Source: Bifidobacterium parmae (GTDB lineage: Bacteria > Actinomycetota > Actinomycetes > Actinomycetales > Bifidobacteriaceae). Taken from it: 64,000 nt of DNA. A model generated the notes under the pieces. The model ran no database searches and was not told the DNA's origin. It was given only the letters and a program-made list of their open reading frames with translations. Within the stretch, counting starts at the first letter, position 1; each line of letters begins with the position of its first letter. Below are positions 52,253 to 60,693 of the stretch, in pieces. Both the position numbers and the translations under genes were made by a program. The DNA lies in NCBI RefSeq assembly GCF_002860365.1, contig NZ_NMWT01000005.1, forward strand, positions 10,514-74,513, written 5' to 3'.

Positions 52253-53671
52253 TCAACGCGGTTCTCCGCTCGGAATGTCCGAGGGGAACGGATCGTCGCG
52301 CAAACGTAGCACGCGCCCCGGCGCCCCTGTCAGATAGGACGCCTGCCGCAGCGCGGCGGCGACACCGGCGGCTCCATCCCAATATCCGATTTTGCGCGTG
52401 ATGGTATGCGGGTCGACGCGATTGAAGGCGATCGGCCAATCCTCGGATCCGTCAGGCAACCGTTCTCCCCAGTCGACCAGCACGTCGGCGGCGTCGAGCG
52501 CGATGCGCCTGTACAGTTCGTCACCGGTCGCCGCGTACAGTCCGGCGAACACGTGCACGATGCCCGCGTGCCCGCAGCAGTAGCACACGCTGTTCCACAA
52601 TCCGTTGGTCTGCCGTTTCGGCGCACCGGTGGAGAGCAGTCCTTGCGCAAGCGAGCGAGCGTCGTCGAGATACCGCTGTTCACCGGTAATCGCATACAGC
52701 TTCGCATAGTATTTCTCGACACCCGCGACACCCAGACACACGCCGTGATAGAACAACGTCTTTCCGTCTTCACCGAGAACGGGCTTGCCGTCCGCATCGA
52801 ACCCCCAGGGAATCAGCACCCCGCCGCCCGGCTGCTCGACGAGCAACGATGCGAGATGGATGCCGGCGCGTTTCGCCGATTCCAGATACCGGGCATCGTC
52901 GGTGAATTCATAGAGCACCGCGAGAATGAATCCCGCGCCAGCGGTGCCGAATTCGAAAGTCGGCTGGTAGACGTCACGCACGCCGCGCAGCGCGTTGAAC
53001 CGCAATCCGCCGTCACCCGTGTCCTCGCCGTAGCCAAGCAGCCGTTCGCCCGCCTCGATGATGATCCGGCGCAGCGAACCGTCCTCGTCACCGATCGTCT
53101 TCGCCTGTTCGATGAGATACAGGATCACACCGCCGTCGGAGATGCTTGCGGGCATGCCGTTCCAGTAGGCGCCGAGCTCGTCGCGCTTCGCATGTCGCAC
53201 ATACCACTCGGCGATCTCACGCGTAACGGCTGCGATGGATTCGTCGCCCAGCACCTTGTACGCTTCGATAAGCAACGCCCCCACGCCTCCGATGCCGTGA
53301 TAGTATCCCGGCGCGAAATCGGGCGTGAACGAGGCCGGCGGCTCGTCGAGCAGATCATGCCAGTGAACGGCGAGGTACCGTGCCGCACCACGCACCAGCC
53401 GCAGGTAGCGTTCCTCCTTCGTGTTCACGTAGGCGGTGAGATAGTAGTACAGAATGCCCGCCGTGCCGTCATACCAGGTCACGTCCTTGGCGTCCGATTC
53501 GGCCCCTTCCCAATGGATGCCGTCTGCCAGATTGTGGCGCGCGCGTTCGACGAACGCCTCGGCGCGCGAGACGGCCGCCAGATACTCCCCCGACGTGTAT
53601 CCGCCGGCGGGCCGTCCATCCGACGGATACACGGCCCCTACTTCGCGGAACGTGTAGTCCTCCACGGTCAT
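52253..53671 (-). CDS. LanC-like (alpha/alpha) toroid protein 1
   Basis: Homologue of lanthionine cyclases/LanCL proteins, 472 residues, no signal peptide. Repeated inner-helix motifs G-x-[AG]-G appear seven times, for example YDGTAGILYYYLTAY, YHGIGGVGALLIEAY, FEFGTAGAGFILAVLYEF and YWDGAAGVAAALRQA. Putative zinc-site segments are GVCLGVAG near 308 and YCCGHAG near 367. LanC normally has WCYG and CHG there; the second motif here is CCGH, so ligands may be rearranged. No lanthipeptide precursor or dehydratase is nearby. Cotranscribed with an amino-acid-type importer; the substrate is unknown. AAGGGG precedes the ATG; a terminator follows. Confidence 0.82.
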   Translation of the reverse strand: MTVEDYTFREVGAVYPSDGRPAGGYTSGEYLAAVSRAEAFVERARHNLADGIHWEGAESDAKDVTWYDGTAGILYYYLTAYVNTKEERYLRLVRGAARYLAVHWHDLLDEPPASFTPDFAPGYYHGIGGVGALLIEAYKVLGDESIAAVTREIAEWYVRHAKRDELGAYWNGMPASISDGGVILYLIEQAKTIGDEDGSLRRIIIEAGERLLGYGEDTGDGGLRFNALRGVRDVYQPTFEFGTAGAGFILAVLYEFTDDARYLESAKRAGIHLASLLVEQPGGGVLIPWGFDADGKPVLGEDGKTLFYHGVCLGVAGVEKYYAKLYAITGEQRYLDDARSLAQGLLSTGAPKRQTNGLWNSVCYCCGHAGIVHVFAGLYAATGDELYRRIALDAADVLVDWGERLPDGSEDWPIAFNRVDPHTITRKIGYWDGAAGVAAALRQASYLTGAPGRVLRLRDDPFPSDIPSGEPR

Positions 53672-53752
53672 GATCAGTCCCCTTTCTGATGGTGATGTGG
53701 ATGGTGATTCGATTGGTCGCCTCGCTGCGCGACGCCATCGCGCAGGACGGAT

Positions 53753-54613
53753 TCAGGCCAACACCGGCACCGGCTGGGCCAATCGCGGAATGCCTTCGAG
53801 CGCCCCGTGACGGATCGGCGCGGCGGGAGCGGAGACGGGCAGCACTGGCGTGCTGATGGGTGCCGCCTCGATGTCCGTCTCCGGGTCGATCTGCTGGAGA
53901 AACTCACGGGTCCTGGCATGCTGCGCATGTTCGAAGATCTGCTCCGGAGCCCCTTCCTCGACGACGATGCCATGCTCCATGAACACGACCTTGTTGGCGA
54001 CGTCACGGGCGAACCTCATCTCATGGGTGACGACGATCATCGTCACCCCGCCTTCGGCCAATCCCCTCATCACCGACAGCACGCCGCCGATGAGTTCCGG
54101 ATCGAGCGCCGAGGTCGGTTCGTCGAAGAGGATGACTTCCGGGTTGACGGCGATCGCACGGGCGATGCTCACGCGCTGCTGTTGGCCTCCGGACAGCTGG
54201 GACGGATAGTAGTCGTACCGATCCTGCAGACCGACCTTGTCGAGCGCGTCCTTGGCGATGCGCTCGGCCTCCGCCTTCGGGACACCGCGACCGACGACGA
54301 GTCCTTCGGTCACGTTGCGCAGCGCGGTGAGGTTCGCGAACAGGTTGTAGTGCTGGAATACGAACGCCGTGTTGCGGCGCACTTCGCGGATCTGCTTCTT
54401 CGAGGCGTTGTGCAGGTCGTAGGTCTTGCCTCCGATGGTCAACGTTCCGGTGTCAGCGTGCTCAAGGAAGTTGAGCGAACGCAGGAACGTGGTCTTGCCG
54501 GAGCCGCTCGGCCCAAGGATGGCGACCACGTCGCCTTTGTCCAATGTGAGGTTGACGTCCTTGAGGACTTCGTTGCCGCCGAACCGCTTGCTGACGTTCT
54601 TGATTTCGATCAT
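53753..54613 (-). CDS. Polar amino-acid ABC transporter ATP-binding protein
   Basis: GlnQ/ArtP-type ATPase of 286 residues. Walker A is [15 protein letters not shown], the signature is [16 protein letters not shown], Walker B is [14 protein letters not shown] and the H-loop is [14 protein letters not shown]. About 40 extra C-terminal residues, rich in Pro, Ala and Val, follow the usual end (FLQQI) and are not part of the domain. AGGAG precedes the ATG. It energises the two permeases upstream. Confidence 0.95.
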   Translation of the reverse strand: MIEIKNVSKRFGGNEVLKDVNLTLDKGDVVAILGPSGSGKTTFLRSLNFLEHADTGTLTIGGKTYDLHNASKKQIREVRRNTAFVFQHYNLFANLTALRNVTEGLVVGRGVPKAEAERIAKDALDKVGLQDRYDYYPSQLSGGQQQRVSIARAIAVNPEVILFDEPTSALDPELIGGVLSVMRGLAEGGVTMIVVTHEMRFARDVANKVVFMEHGIVVEEGAPEQIFEHAQHARTREFLQQIDPETDIEAAPISTPVLPVSAPAAPIRHGALEGIPRLAQPVPVLA

Positions 54614-54687
54614 TGCCGTCTCCTGCTTTCCTGATTGCCGTTTCCTATGTGAATGAACTACGTGTCATATGTCTTGTATCATGCGGA

Positions 54688-55404
54688 TCATGCGGCGAGA
54701 ACGGCCTTGAAACCGCTCACTTTCCGTTCGATGCGTCCCATGAGGAACTCGATGGCCGCGCACAACGGCCAGTAGATGACGGCCGAGGCGATGTACGCCT
54801 CCACCAGGTCATAGCTGACGTTCGCGGCACGTACGGCGGAGCTCATCACCTCGGTGACGCCGATGAGCGAGCAGAGCGCCGACGCCTTGACGAACGACAC
54901 GAAGCAGTTCGCCAACCCGGGCATCGCTTCGGGAATCATCTGCGGGATGATGAGATCGCGGGTGACCTGCCAACGGCTGAGACCAGCAGCATAGCCGGCC
55001 TCATACTGGTCGTCCGACACCGACAGGAACGCGCCGCGCAGAATCTCGGACACCGCGGGAATCGACTGGATGGACAGAAGGAACAGTCCCAGCCAGATCA
55101 TGCTGATGTCTTTCTGACGGACGGCCCAGCCGAAATGCTGCGCGACCACGTCGAAGTACGAGATGTAGATCAGGCTACCGGCGATGAGCAACAGGTATAC
55201 GGGGATTCCCTTGAAGATCACGATGTACGCCTGGAAGATCTGCGAGAGCACCGGTACCCTCCAGACGCGCACCATGGCGATCGCCATGCCGACGACCAGC
55301 GCCACCAGGAACGGCACGATGGCGAGAATCAGCGTCTGAGGGATGAACTGGGCTCCGGCGCGCAGGCTGTCAATCACCTGCTGCCAGCTGAATGGACGGA
55401 TCAT
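54688..55404 (-). CDS. Amino-acid ABC transporter permease (HisM/GlnP type) B
   Basis: Permease of 238 residues with about five helices and the EAA motif QYEAGYAAGLSRWQVTRDLIIPQ near residue 133. It starts MIRPFSWQQVIDSLRAGAQF. It lies seven bases after permease A, and AGGTGAGG lies upstream of its ATG. The two permeases probably form a heterodimeric channel for a polar amino acid or a conjugate of one. Confidence 0.93.
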   Translation of the reverse strand: MIRPFSWQQVIDSLRAGAQFIPQTLILAIVPFLVALVVGMAIAMVRVWRVPVLSQIFQAYIVIFKGIPVYLLLIAGSLIYISYFDVVAQHFGWAVRQKDISMIWLGLFLLSIQSIPAVSEILRGAFLSVSDDQYEAGYAAGLSRWQVTRDLIIPQMIPEAMPGLANCFVSFVKASALCSLIGVTEVMSSAVRAANVSYDLVEAYIASAVIYWPLCAAIEFLMGRIERKVSGFKAVLAA

Positions 55405-55411
55405 CGTGACC

Positions 55412-56101
55412 TCACCTTCCGAACGCGACCTTGGCGTTCAATCGTCTGAACAGCCACTCCATCACCGTGCTGATGACGATGAAGACGATGGCCGCCGCCG
55501 TGAGCGGCTCAAGTGCATGGGACGTGGCCGTGCCGATCGCGTCGGCGCGACCCATGACGTCCATGACTCCGATGGCGGAGGCGAGCACGGTGGTCTGGAA
55601 CAGGCCGACGAACATGAGGCTGAAGCTGGGCAATACGGCACGAATCGCCTGCGGGATGATGATGCGGAAGAACGTCTGCACACCGGTCAGGCCCGCCGCG
55701 TATCCGGCCTCGTACTGCCCCGCGGGCACCGATTCCAACGCGCCGCGGAACAGTTCGGCGAGGAACGCCGCCTGATTGAGCCCCAACGCGATGACCGCGA
55801 ACACGAACGGGGCGATGCCGTTGATGTCGACGCCGAACAGGTCGGCGACCAACAGCGGCAGTCCGTAGAAGACGATGAACAACAGCACGATTTCCGGAGT
55901 GCCGCGCACGAAGGAGATGACCACCGTGGCGATCTGGTCGGCGACGGGAATCCTGCGGATGCGAATGAACGCGAGCAGGAGTCCCAGAATCGTGCCGATC
56001 GCGATGGAGACGACGACGAGCAACAGCGTGGTCGGCAGGTACGCGATCACTTTGGGCAACGCCGTCCACAGGCGCTGCAGGGAGAAGTATTCGGTACCCA
56101 T
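55412..56101 (-). CDS. Amino-acid ABC transporter permease (HisQ/GlnP type) A
   Basis: Permease of 229 residues with five predicted helices and EAA motif QYEAGYAAGLTGVQTFFRIIIPQ near 128. TGTPEIV-type segment SFVRGTPEIVLLFIVFYGLP is the family's second signature. Its ATG shares one base with the stop of binding protein copy 2 (TGATG), indicating translational coupling. Confidence 0.93.
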   Translation of the reverse strand: MGTEYFSLQRLWTALPKVIAYLPTTLLLVVVSIAIGTILGLLLAFIRIRRIPVADQIATVVISFVRGTPEIVLLFIVFYGLPLLVADLFGVDINGIAPFVFAVIALGLNQAAFLAELFRGALESVPAGQYEAGYAAGLTGVQTFFRIIIPQAIRAVLPSFSLMFVGLFQTTVLASAIGVMDVMGRADAIGTATSHALEPLTAAAIVFIVISTVMEWLFRRLNAKVAFGR

Positions 56102-56976
56102 CAGAACTCGATCGTCTTCTCTTCGACCGGCTCGGAGAAGTCCCCGTTGAGGTACTGCTTGGACAGCTTCTTCAGTTCGCCGGAGTCACGCAGCTTCTTG
56201 ATGCCGTCATCCAGCTTCGTCTTGAGCTCGGTATCGCTCTTGTCGAACAGGAAACGGGTGTTCTGCTGGGACAGCGGCTCGCCCACGGCCTTCCACTGCG
56301 CGTTCGGATAGCTCTTGTTGTGTTCGGCGATCTTCAGTTCGGTGCGGGTCTCCGCATCGCCCGCGCCGCTGGTGAGCGCGGTGGTCATCTGTTCTTCCGA
56401 CCAGTCGCCATATTTGAGGTCGATCTTCTTGTCCGGGTGCTTCGCGTTGTACTTCTCCAGCAGGGCCGCGGTCGCATCGCCGTTCGATGCGATGACCGCC
56501 TTGCCGGCGAGATCGTCGATGTCCTTGATCGTCTTGTTGCTCTTGGCGACCGTGATGCGGTTGACGTAGCTGGCGAGGCCTTGGTCGGTGTAGCCGTACT
56601 TGGCCTTGCGCTCGTCGTTCAACTGCAGCGAACTCGCCGCGACCTGGATCTTGCCCGTATCCAGGGAAGCCAACGTGTTCGGCCAATCCAACTGCTTGTA
56701 CTCGAACCTGTACTCGGGGTACAGGTCATCGATCCGCTTCAGGATCTGATACTCATACCCGTCAAGCTGCCCGTCCTCGTTCACATAATTGAACGGCTTG
56801 CTCGTCTTCGTGTTCAACCCCACCACGATCGTCTTCGCATCCGCATCGTTCGCGGCACCGGACTCCGCGCCAGTCGCCGACTGGCCACAACCCGACACCA
56901 CACCGAGAAGCATCACGACCGGCACCGCCACTGCTATCGCGTTGCGGAGGTTTTTCAAAGTGGAGTGGATGGTCAT
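56101..56976 (-). CDS. Amino-acid-type ABC transporter binding lipoprotein, copy 2
   Basis: Family 3 solute-binding lipoprotein, 291 residues, lipobox LLGVVSGC with Cys at residue 30. Its N-terminal lobe and C-terminal tail match copy 1 almost base for base (56572-56904 and 56133-56219), while residues about 135-253 differ, including the region of the second lobe expected to touch ligand. It is coupled to permease A. The two copies may share this permease but recognise different ligands. ATG 56974-56976 is chosen because it aligns with copy 1; a longer in-frame reading to 57327 is not supported. Confidence 0.92.
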   Translation of the reverse strand: MTIHSTLKNLRNAIAVAVPVVMLLGVVSGCGQSATGAESGAANDADAKTIVVGLNTKTSKPFNYVNEDGQLDGYEYQILKRIDDLYPEYRFEYKQLDWPNTLASLDTGKIQVAASSLQLNDERKAKYGYTDQGLASYVNRITVAKSNKTIKDIDDLAGKAVIASNGDATAALLEKYNAKHPDKKIDLKYGDWSEEQMTTALTSGAGDAETRTELKIAEHNKSYPNAQWKAVGEPLSQQNTRFLFDKSDTELKTKLDDGIKKLRDSGELKKLSKQYLNGDFSEPVEEKTIEF

Positions 56977-57076
56977 GATGGTCGTTCTCTCTTTCTGATG
57001 AATCGAATGGATGAATCGGATAATCGGGTTGTGGACGCGTGTGCGGAGAATCGCCTCATCGCCGTGCGATGTCGGC

Positions 57077-58453
57077 TCAAGACTCCGGGAAGGGGTCGTC
57101 GCCGAAGCGCGGCCAGGCAAACTCGTCCTTGCCGAGCAGGTAGAGTTCCAGCAGCACGGCGGCGATGCCGGCCGCGCCGTCGTAGTAGCCGAGCGGACGG
57201 GTGAAGTCGTCGGGTTCCACTCGCGTGAAGGCGATCGGCCAATCGGACGACCCGTCGGCCTGGATCTCCTCGGAGCCGAGCAGTACATCCCCGGCGCGAA
57301 TCGCCAGGTTCTTCCAACGTTCGTCATGGTCGGCGAGATACAGGCCGATGAAGAAGTGAACGAGTCCGGCGTGCCCGCAGCAGTAGTTCACCGTGTTCCA
57401 GAAGCCCGGAGATTGACGTTCGGGAGCGCCCAGCGCTTCGAGACCGTCGATCAGGTCGACGAGCGTCTTCCGGTAGGAGTCGTCGCCGGTGTTCTTCGCC
57501 AGCTCGTAGTAGAAGCGGCCGGTTCCCGCCGGACCGTGGCACAGACCGAGGTAGAAGACCGTCTTGTCGCCTTCCTTCTCGATGCTCCCGTCGTCATAGA
57601 TGCGGTAGGTGATGGCGGAGCCCTTCGATTGCGGCACACGCACCTCCTCCAGACGCAACGCCACGTCCTTGGCTGCATCAAGATAACGGACGTCACCGGT
57701 GAACTCATACAGGCGGTTCAGCACGTAGCCGGTGCCGGCCGCGCCGAGTTCGAAATCAGGTTCGGTGAACGGCTGCACGCCGGTGAAGACCTTGAAGTCC
57801 AGTCCGCCATTGGTCGTGCGTACACCGACCTTGAGCAGGTGCTCGCCGGCCTTGCCGATGACGGTCTTGAGCGTCTCGTCCGGGGAGACCCCGTACAGCT
57901 GGATGAGGAACAACAGCACGCCCGCATCGAAATACAAGGACGGGTTGTCCTTCCAATACAGGGTGTCGTCGCCTTCGGCGTTCTCCACATACCATGCGGC
58001 GACGTCCTTGGCCCCTTGGAGCAGAGACTCCTCACCTAGCTCGCGGTACTCGTCGAGCAACACGAATCCGATGCCGGCGGCACCGGAGTACAGTGCCTTG
58101 CCGGTCTCGGTGAACCAGCCGGGGTGCGCAGGGGTGTCGAGCACCTTGCGCCAATGCTTGATGAGATAACGCGCGGATTCCGTCGCGATCTCACGGTATT
58201 TGGCATCGCCGGTCGCCTTGAACAGCTTGAGGTAGAAGTAGGAGAAGCCCGCCACGCCTCGGTACAGGCTCAGATCCACTTTGTCGGTGTCGTCGGCCAG
58301 CCAGTACACGCCGTCGACCGAGTTGCGCTGATGGTAGGCCAGATAGAGTTCGGCGCGCAATGCCGCCGCAAGATAGTCGTTGTTGGATTCCGCCTTCTTG
58401 GTGGGGAACGCCTTGCCGGCCTCATAACCGTACTTGTCGATGAATTTGCCCAT
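57077..58453 (-). CDS. LanC-like (alpha/alpha) toroid protein 2
   Basis: Paralogue of LanC-like protein 1, 458 residues. Barrel motifs include YRGVAGFSYFYLKLF, YSGAAGIGFVLLDEY, FELGAAGTGYVLNRLYEF and YYDGAAGIAAVLLELYLL. Putative metal segments are LCHGPAG near 304 and YCCGHAG near 359. The shared stretch GAPxRQxxGxWNxV before YCCGHAG is specific to the pair. No signal peptide, so it acts inside the cell. It lies between the SDR gene and binding protein copy 2. The start MGKFIDKYG has a weak ribosome site. As the two copies are only moderately similar, they probably have different roles, perhaps two steps or two substrates. Confidence 0.82.
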   Translation of the reverse strand: MGKFIDKYGYEAGKAFPTKKAESNNDYLAAALRAELYLAYHQRNSVDGVYWLADDTDKVDLSLYRGVAGFSYFYLKLFKATGDAKYREIATESARYLIKHWRKVLDTPAHPGWFTETGKALYSGAAGIGFVLLDEYRELGEESLLQGAKDVAAWYVENAEGDDTLYWKDNPSLYFDAGVLLFLIQLYGVSPDETLKTVIGKAGEHLLKVGVRTTNGGLDFKVFTGVQPFTEPDFELGAAGTGYVLNRLYEFTGDVRYLDAAKDVALRLEEVRVPQSKGSAITYRIYDDGSIEKEGDKTVFYLGLCHGPAGTGRFYYELAKNTGDDSYRKTLVDLIDGLEALGAPERQSPGFWNTVNYCCGHAGLVHFFIGLYLADHDERWKNLAIRAGDVLLGSEEIQADGSSDWPIAFTRVEPDDFTRPLGYYDGAAGIAAVLLELYLLGKDEFAWPRFGDDPFPES

Positions 58454-58529
58454 GATGTCCGTTTCGCCTTGTCGTCGTTTGCCGTCTGTCGTCTCTATGT
58501 CGATTCGTCTTTTTTCGAGGAGCCTATGC

Positions 58530-59309
58530 TCACAGCAGGGAGATGCCGCCGTCCACGAAGATGACCTGCCCCTGCACATAGTCGGATGCCGATGAGGAGA
58601 GGTAGAGGATCGTGCCGTTGAGCTCGCCCGGCAGCGCGGGACGCTGCGCCGGCACTCGCTCCGAGTATTCCTTGAGACGCTGCTCGTTGGAGTACACGGC
58701 CTCGGTCATGCGGGACTTGTATGTGCCCGGCCCGATGGCGTTGACGGTGATGCCGTACTTCGCGTATCGTGCGGCCAACGTCTTGGTGAGCGCCACGATC
58801 GCCGCTTTGCTCGCCGGGTACGTGTCCTTGAGGAAGTACTTGCCGGTGTTGTAGACGGACACCGCAATCGAGGCGATGTTCACGACCTTGCCGTGCCCTT
58901 GTTCGCGGAACAGCGGCAGAATGTATTTCGACGTGTTCCTGATGCTGTTGACGTTCACCGCGAAGGTGTGGTTCCATTCGAGTTCGCCGAACTCCTCGAC
59001 GCTATCGCTCGGGCAGAATCCCGCATTGTTGAGCACGATGTCGATGTGTCCGAAGTACTCGACGGCCTGCTCCACCGCGTGCTTGACGGACTGTTCGTTG
59101 GCCACGTCCGCCTGAATCGCAAGCGCCTTGTATCCTTTGCCGCGAAGCTCCTCCTCCAGCGCTTCCACGCGTTCCGGATAGATGTCGACCAGGGCGACTG
59201 CGGCGCCGGCCTCCACGTAGGCGCGTGCCGCGTCGCGTCCGATGCCCGACCCGGCACCGGTGACGAATGCCACCTTGCCGCTGATGTCGAAGAGTTGGTT
59301 CTGTGCCAT
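58530..59309 (-). CDS. Short-chain dehydrogenase/reductase (SDR)
   Basis: Classical SDR of 259 residues using NAD(P). The cofactor motif is TGAGSGIGRDAARAY, the structural motif LNNAGFCPSD, the catalytic Tyr-Lys DTYPASKAAIVAL with Ser in NIASIAVSV upstream, and the C-terminus YVQGQVIFVDGGISLL. An Asp after the second strand (ALVDIY) suggests NAD preference. It is the first gene of the LanC-like/ABC operon, so it may oxidise the imported compound or a product of the LanC-like enzymes (inference). The ribosome site is weak. Confidence 0.9.
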   Translation of the reverse strand: MAQNQLFDISGKVAFVTGAGSGIGRDAARAYVEAGAAVALVDIYPERVEALEEELRGKGYKALAIQADVANEQSVKHAVEQAVEYFGHIDIVLNNAGFCPSDSVEEFGELEWNHTFAVNVNSIRNTSKYILPLFREQGHGKVVNIASIAVSVYNTGKYFLKDTYPASKAAIVALTKTLAARYAKYGITVNAIGPGTYKSRMTEAVYSNEQRLKEYSERVPAQRPALPGELNGTILYLSSSASDYVQGQVIFVDGGISLL

Positions 59310-59423
59310 GAGTGTGTTGTGTCCCCGTATGTGTTCGTATGAGTCGTTGGTGTCGTATGCATGTGATGTGCGGTGCGCCGCCGCGCACTACCGCGCGTCC
59401 CCTCGCGCGGCGCGCTCACGCCG

Positions 59424-59456
59424 AGGCCCTGCGCGGGTATGGCTCGCGCAGGGCCT
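59424..59456. other. Strong hairpin in the leader of the SDR/LanC-like operon
   Basis: AGGCCCTGCGCG and CGCGCAGGGCCT form a perfect 12-bp stem with a nine-base loop, about 115 bp upstream of the SDR start. There is no T-run on either strand, so it may be an RNA leader structure rather than a terminator. No riboswitch or T-box class is recognisable. Confidence 0.55.
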
Positions 59457-59787
59457 TGCAGCGTACACGGCTGGATGTGGAGTCGGAATCGTCGCGCGGA
59501 TTCCCCTCGTATGGTGTTCTCGCGACGCCGGCTCCTGCGCATGGGATGGGAACGGAAATAATCTCCTCCCGGCTCCCCTTTATGCCGGAAAGCCCGTCCC
59601 ATGCTCGGAATTCGTCTGGTTTACCGCCCGCGGCCCGGAGGAATGGCTCCTCGGCCGCAGGCCATCACATTCGTGCGGTGCGACATGGTATGGCGGGTAT
59701 GCCGATACGGTTCGTGCCTTTCATGGTGACCCCCTGTCCTCGATTCCGCCCGAACGTCCCCCGTCGGTCGGAATCCTTGTGGTTCCA

Positions 59788-59817
59788 ACGCGTTTTCCGC
59801 GTGTACCTAGAAGGTAC
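59788..59817. promoter_or_regulatory. Two adjacent perfect palindromes upstream of the SDR/LanC-like operon
   Basis: ACGCGTTTTCCGCGT (59788-59802) and GTACCTAGAAGGTAC (59803-59817) abut each other. They lie in the roughly 600-bp region before the SDR gene and are candidate operators. The regulator is not identified; the closest regulator gene is the LysR at 60694. Confidence 0.45.
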
Positions 59818-60025
59818 CATGCCGCAACGGGCGAAATCACGGCGTGGCTATACGGCCTCCTTATGGACTGCTATCCCCGCTATCCACCCCGTTTATGAAC
59901 CGCTATCGGCGCCATCCGATGCCATGGCCCGGTGAAGCCATATGACGAGGCGGCGGCACTCTCCCCGTCCAACCGATACGGGCATGTGCCCGGTGTAAGG
60001 CAGCCGGAAGGCAAGAGACATCTTG

Positions 60026-60294
60026 CCCTCAACCCGTGTCGCCCCGTTTTTCGGGTTGGGTGGGAGGAATCGTCTTCCCCTCAACCCGTATCCGCCCGCT
60101 TTTCAGGTTGAGTGCGAGGTCGATTCGCCACGCAACGCCGTGAACGGCCGGATCACGGTTGAGTGGCGAAACCACCCGAACCTGCAATCCTTGGAAAATA
60201 GCGGTTTCGTATGAACACGACCTCCGCGGGCCACGCCACGGATCGAATCCACGTTCTCCCCCAACCCGCAAACCCGCCTCCACAAGGTTGAGGG
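60026..60294. repeat. Array of CAACC/GGTTG hairpins
   Basis: Four hairpins of the type CTCAACCCG ... GGTTGAG occur at 60026-60066, 60077-60118, 60127-60168 and 60256-60294. Outer arms vary while the CAAC/GTTG core is kept. The 59818-60400 stretch contains no supported gene. Confidence 0.75.
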
Positions 60295-60408
60295 AAAGCC
60301 CAATCCTCGCACCCAACCGGGAACAAGCCTTCAAACGGATTGCGTGCGAATCCGAATGACCATGACCGATCATCCGACCACTCTCCATCCTGGAGGCGAG
60401 CTTCATCA

Positions 60409-60600
60409 CTCATCGAAATCAAATCCGGCATGACGGCCCGCCCCGATTTCTTCAAACACCTTGCAACCGTCGGCGAAGAACTCAACGTCCCGATCGACCG
60501 ACGGACCGTCGTGTACCGGGGAACGGAGACGTTCTCCACGAAGAACGGACGCTACCTCACGGCCGACGCCTATCGTGGAGACCCTTCCACCAGTCTGTAG
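60409..60600 (+). pseudogene. C-terminal remnant of a DUF4143-type AAA ATPase
   Basis: The translation LIEIKSGMTARPDFFKHL, followed by VVYRGTETFS and ending with a short AYRG tail, matches the C-terminal end of DUF4143 AAA ATPases, which usually have about 400 residues. Just upstream, GELHH lies in another frame before IEIKSG, consistent with a frameshift. No ATPase core is found. I read it as decayed debris of an accessory gene. Confidence 0.65.
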
Positions 60601-60693
60601 CATACGACTTCCCGCCAGCACCGGCTATCATCGGAACAAGAACCACGGCCAGGCAGGCCGCCCGCTCTCCCACGAACACGAATCGAGTCGCTT

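Noticed and set aside
51073-59309. Lanthipeptide biosynthetic cluster
   Set aside because: Two LanC-like proteins are present, but there is no precursor peptide, dehydratase (LanB or LanM), protease or dedicated exporter; the ABC genes encode an amino-acid-type importer.
59310-59900. T-box or SAM-type riboswitch upstream of the SDR operon
   Set aside because: I looked for a T-box core (GGGTGG-ACCGCG type) and a SAM-type fold on the minus strand and found neither; only one hairpin is convincing.
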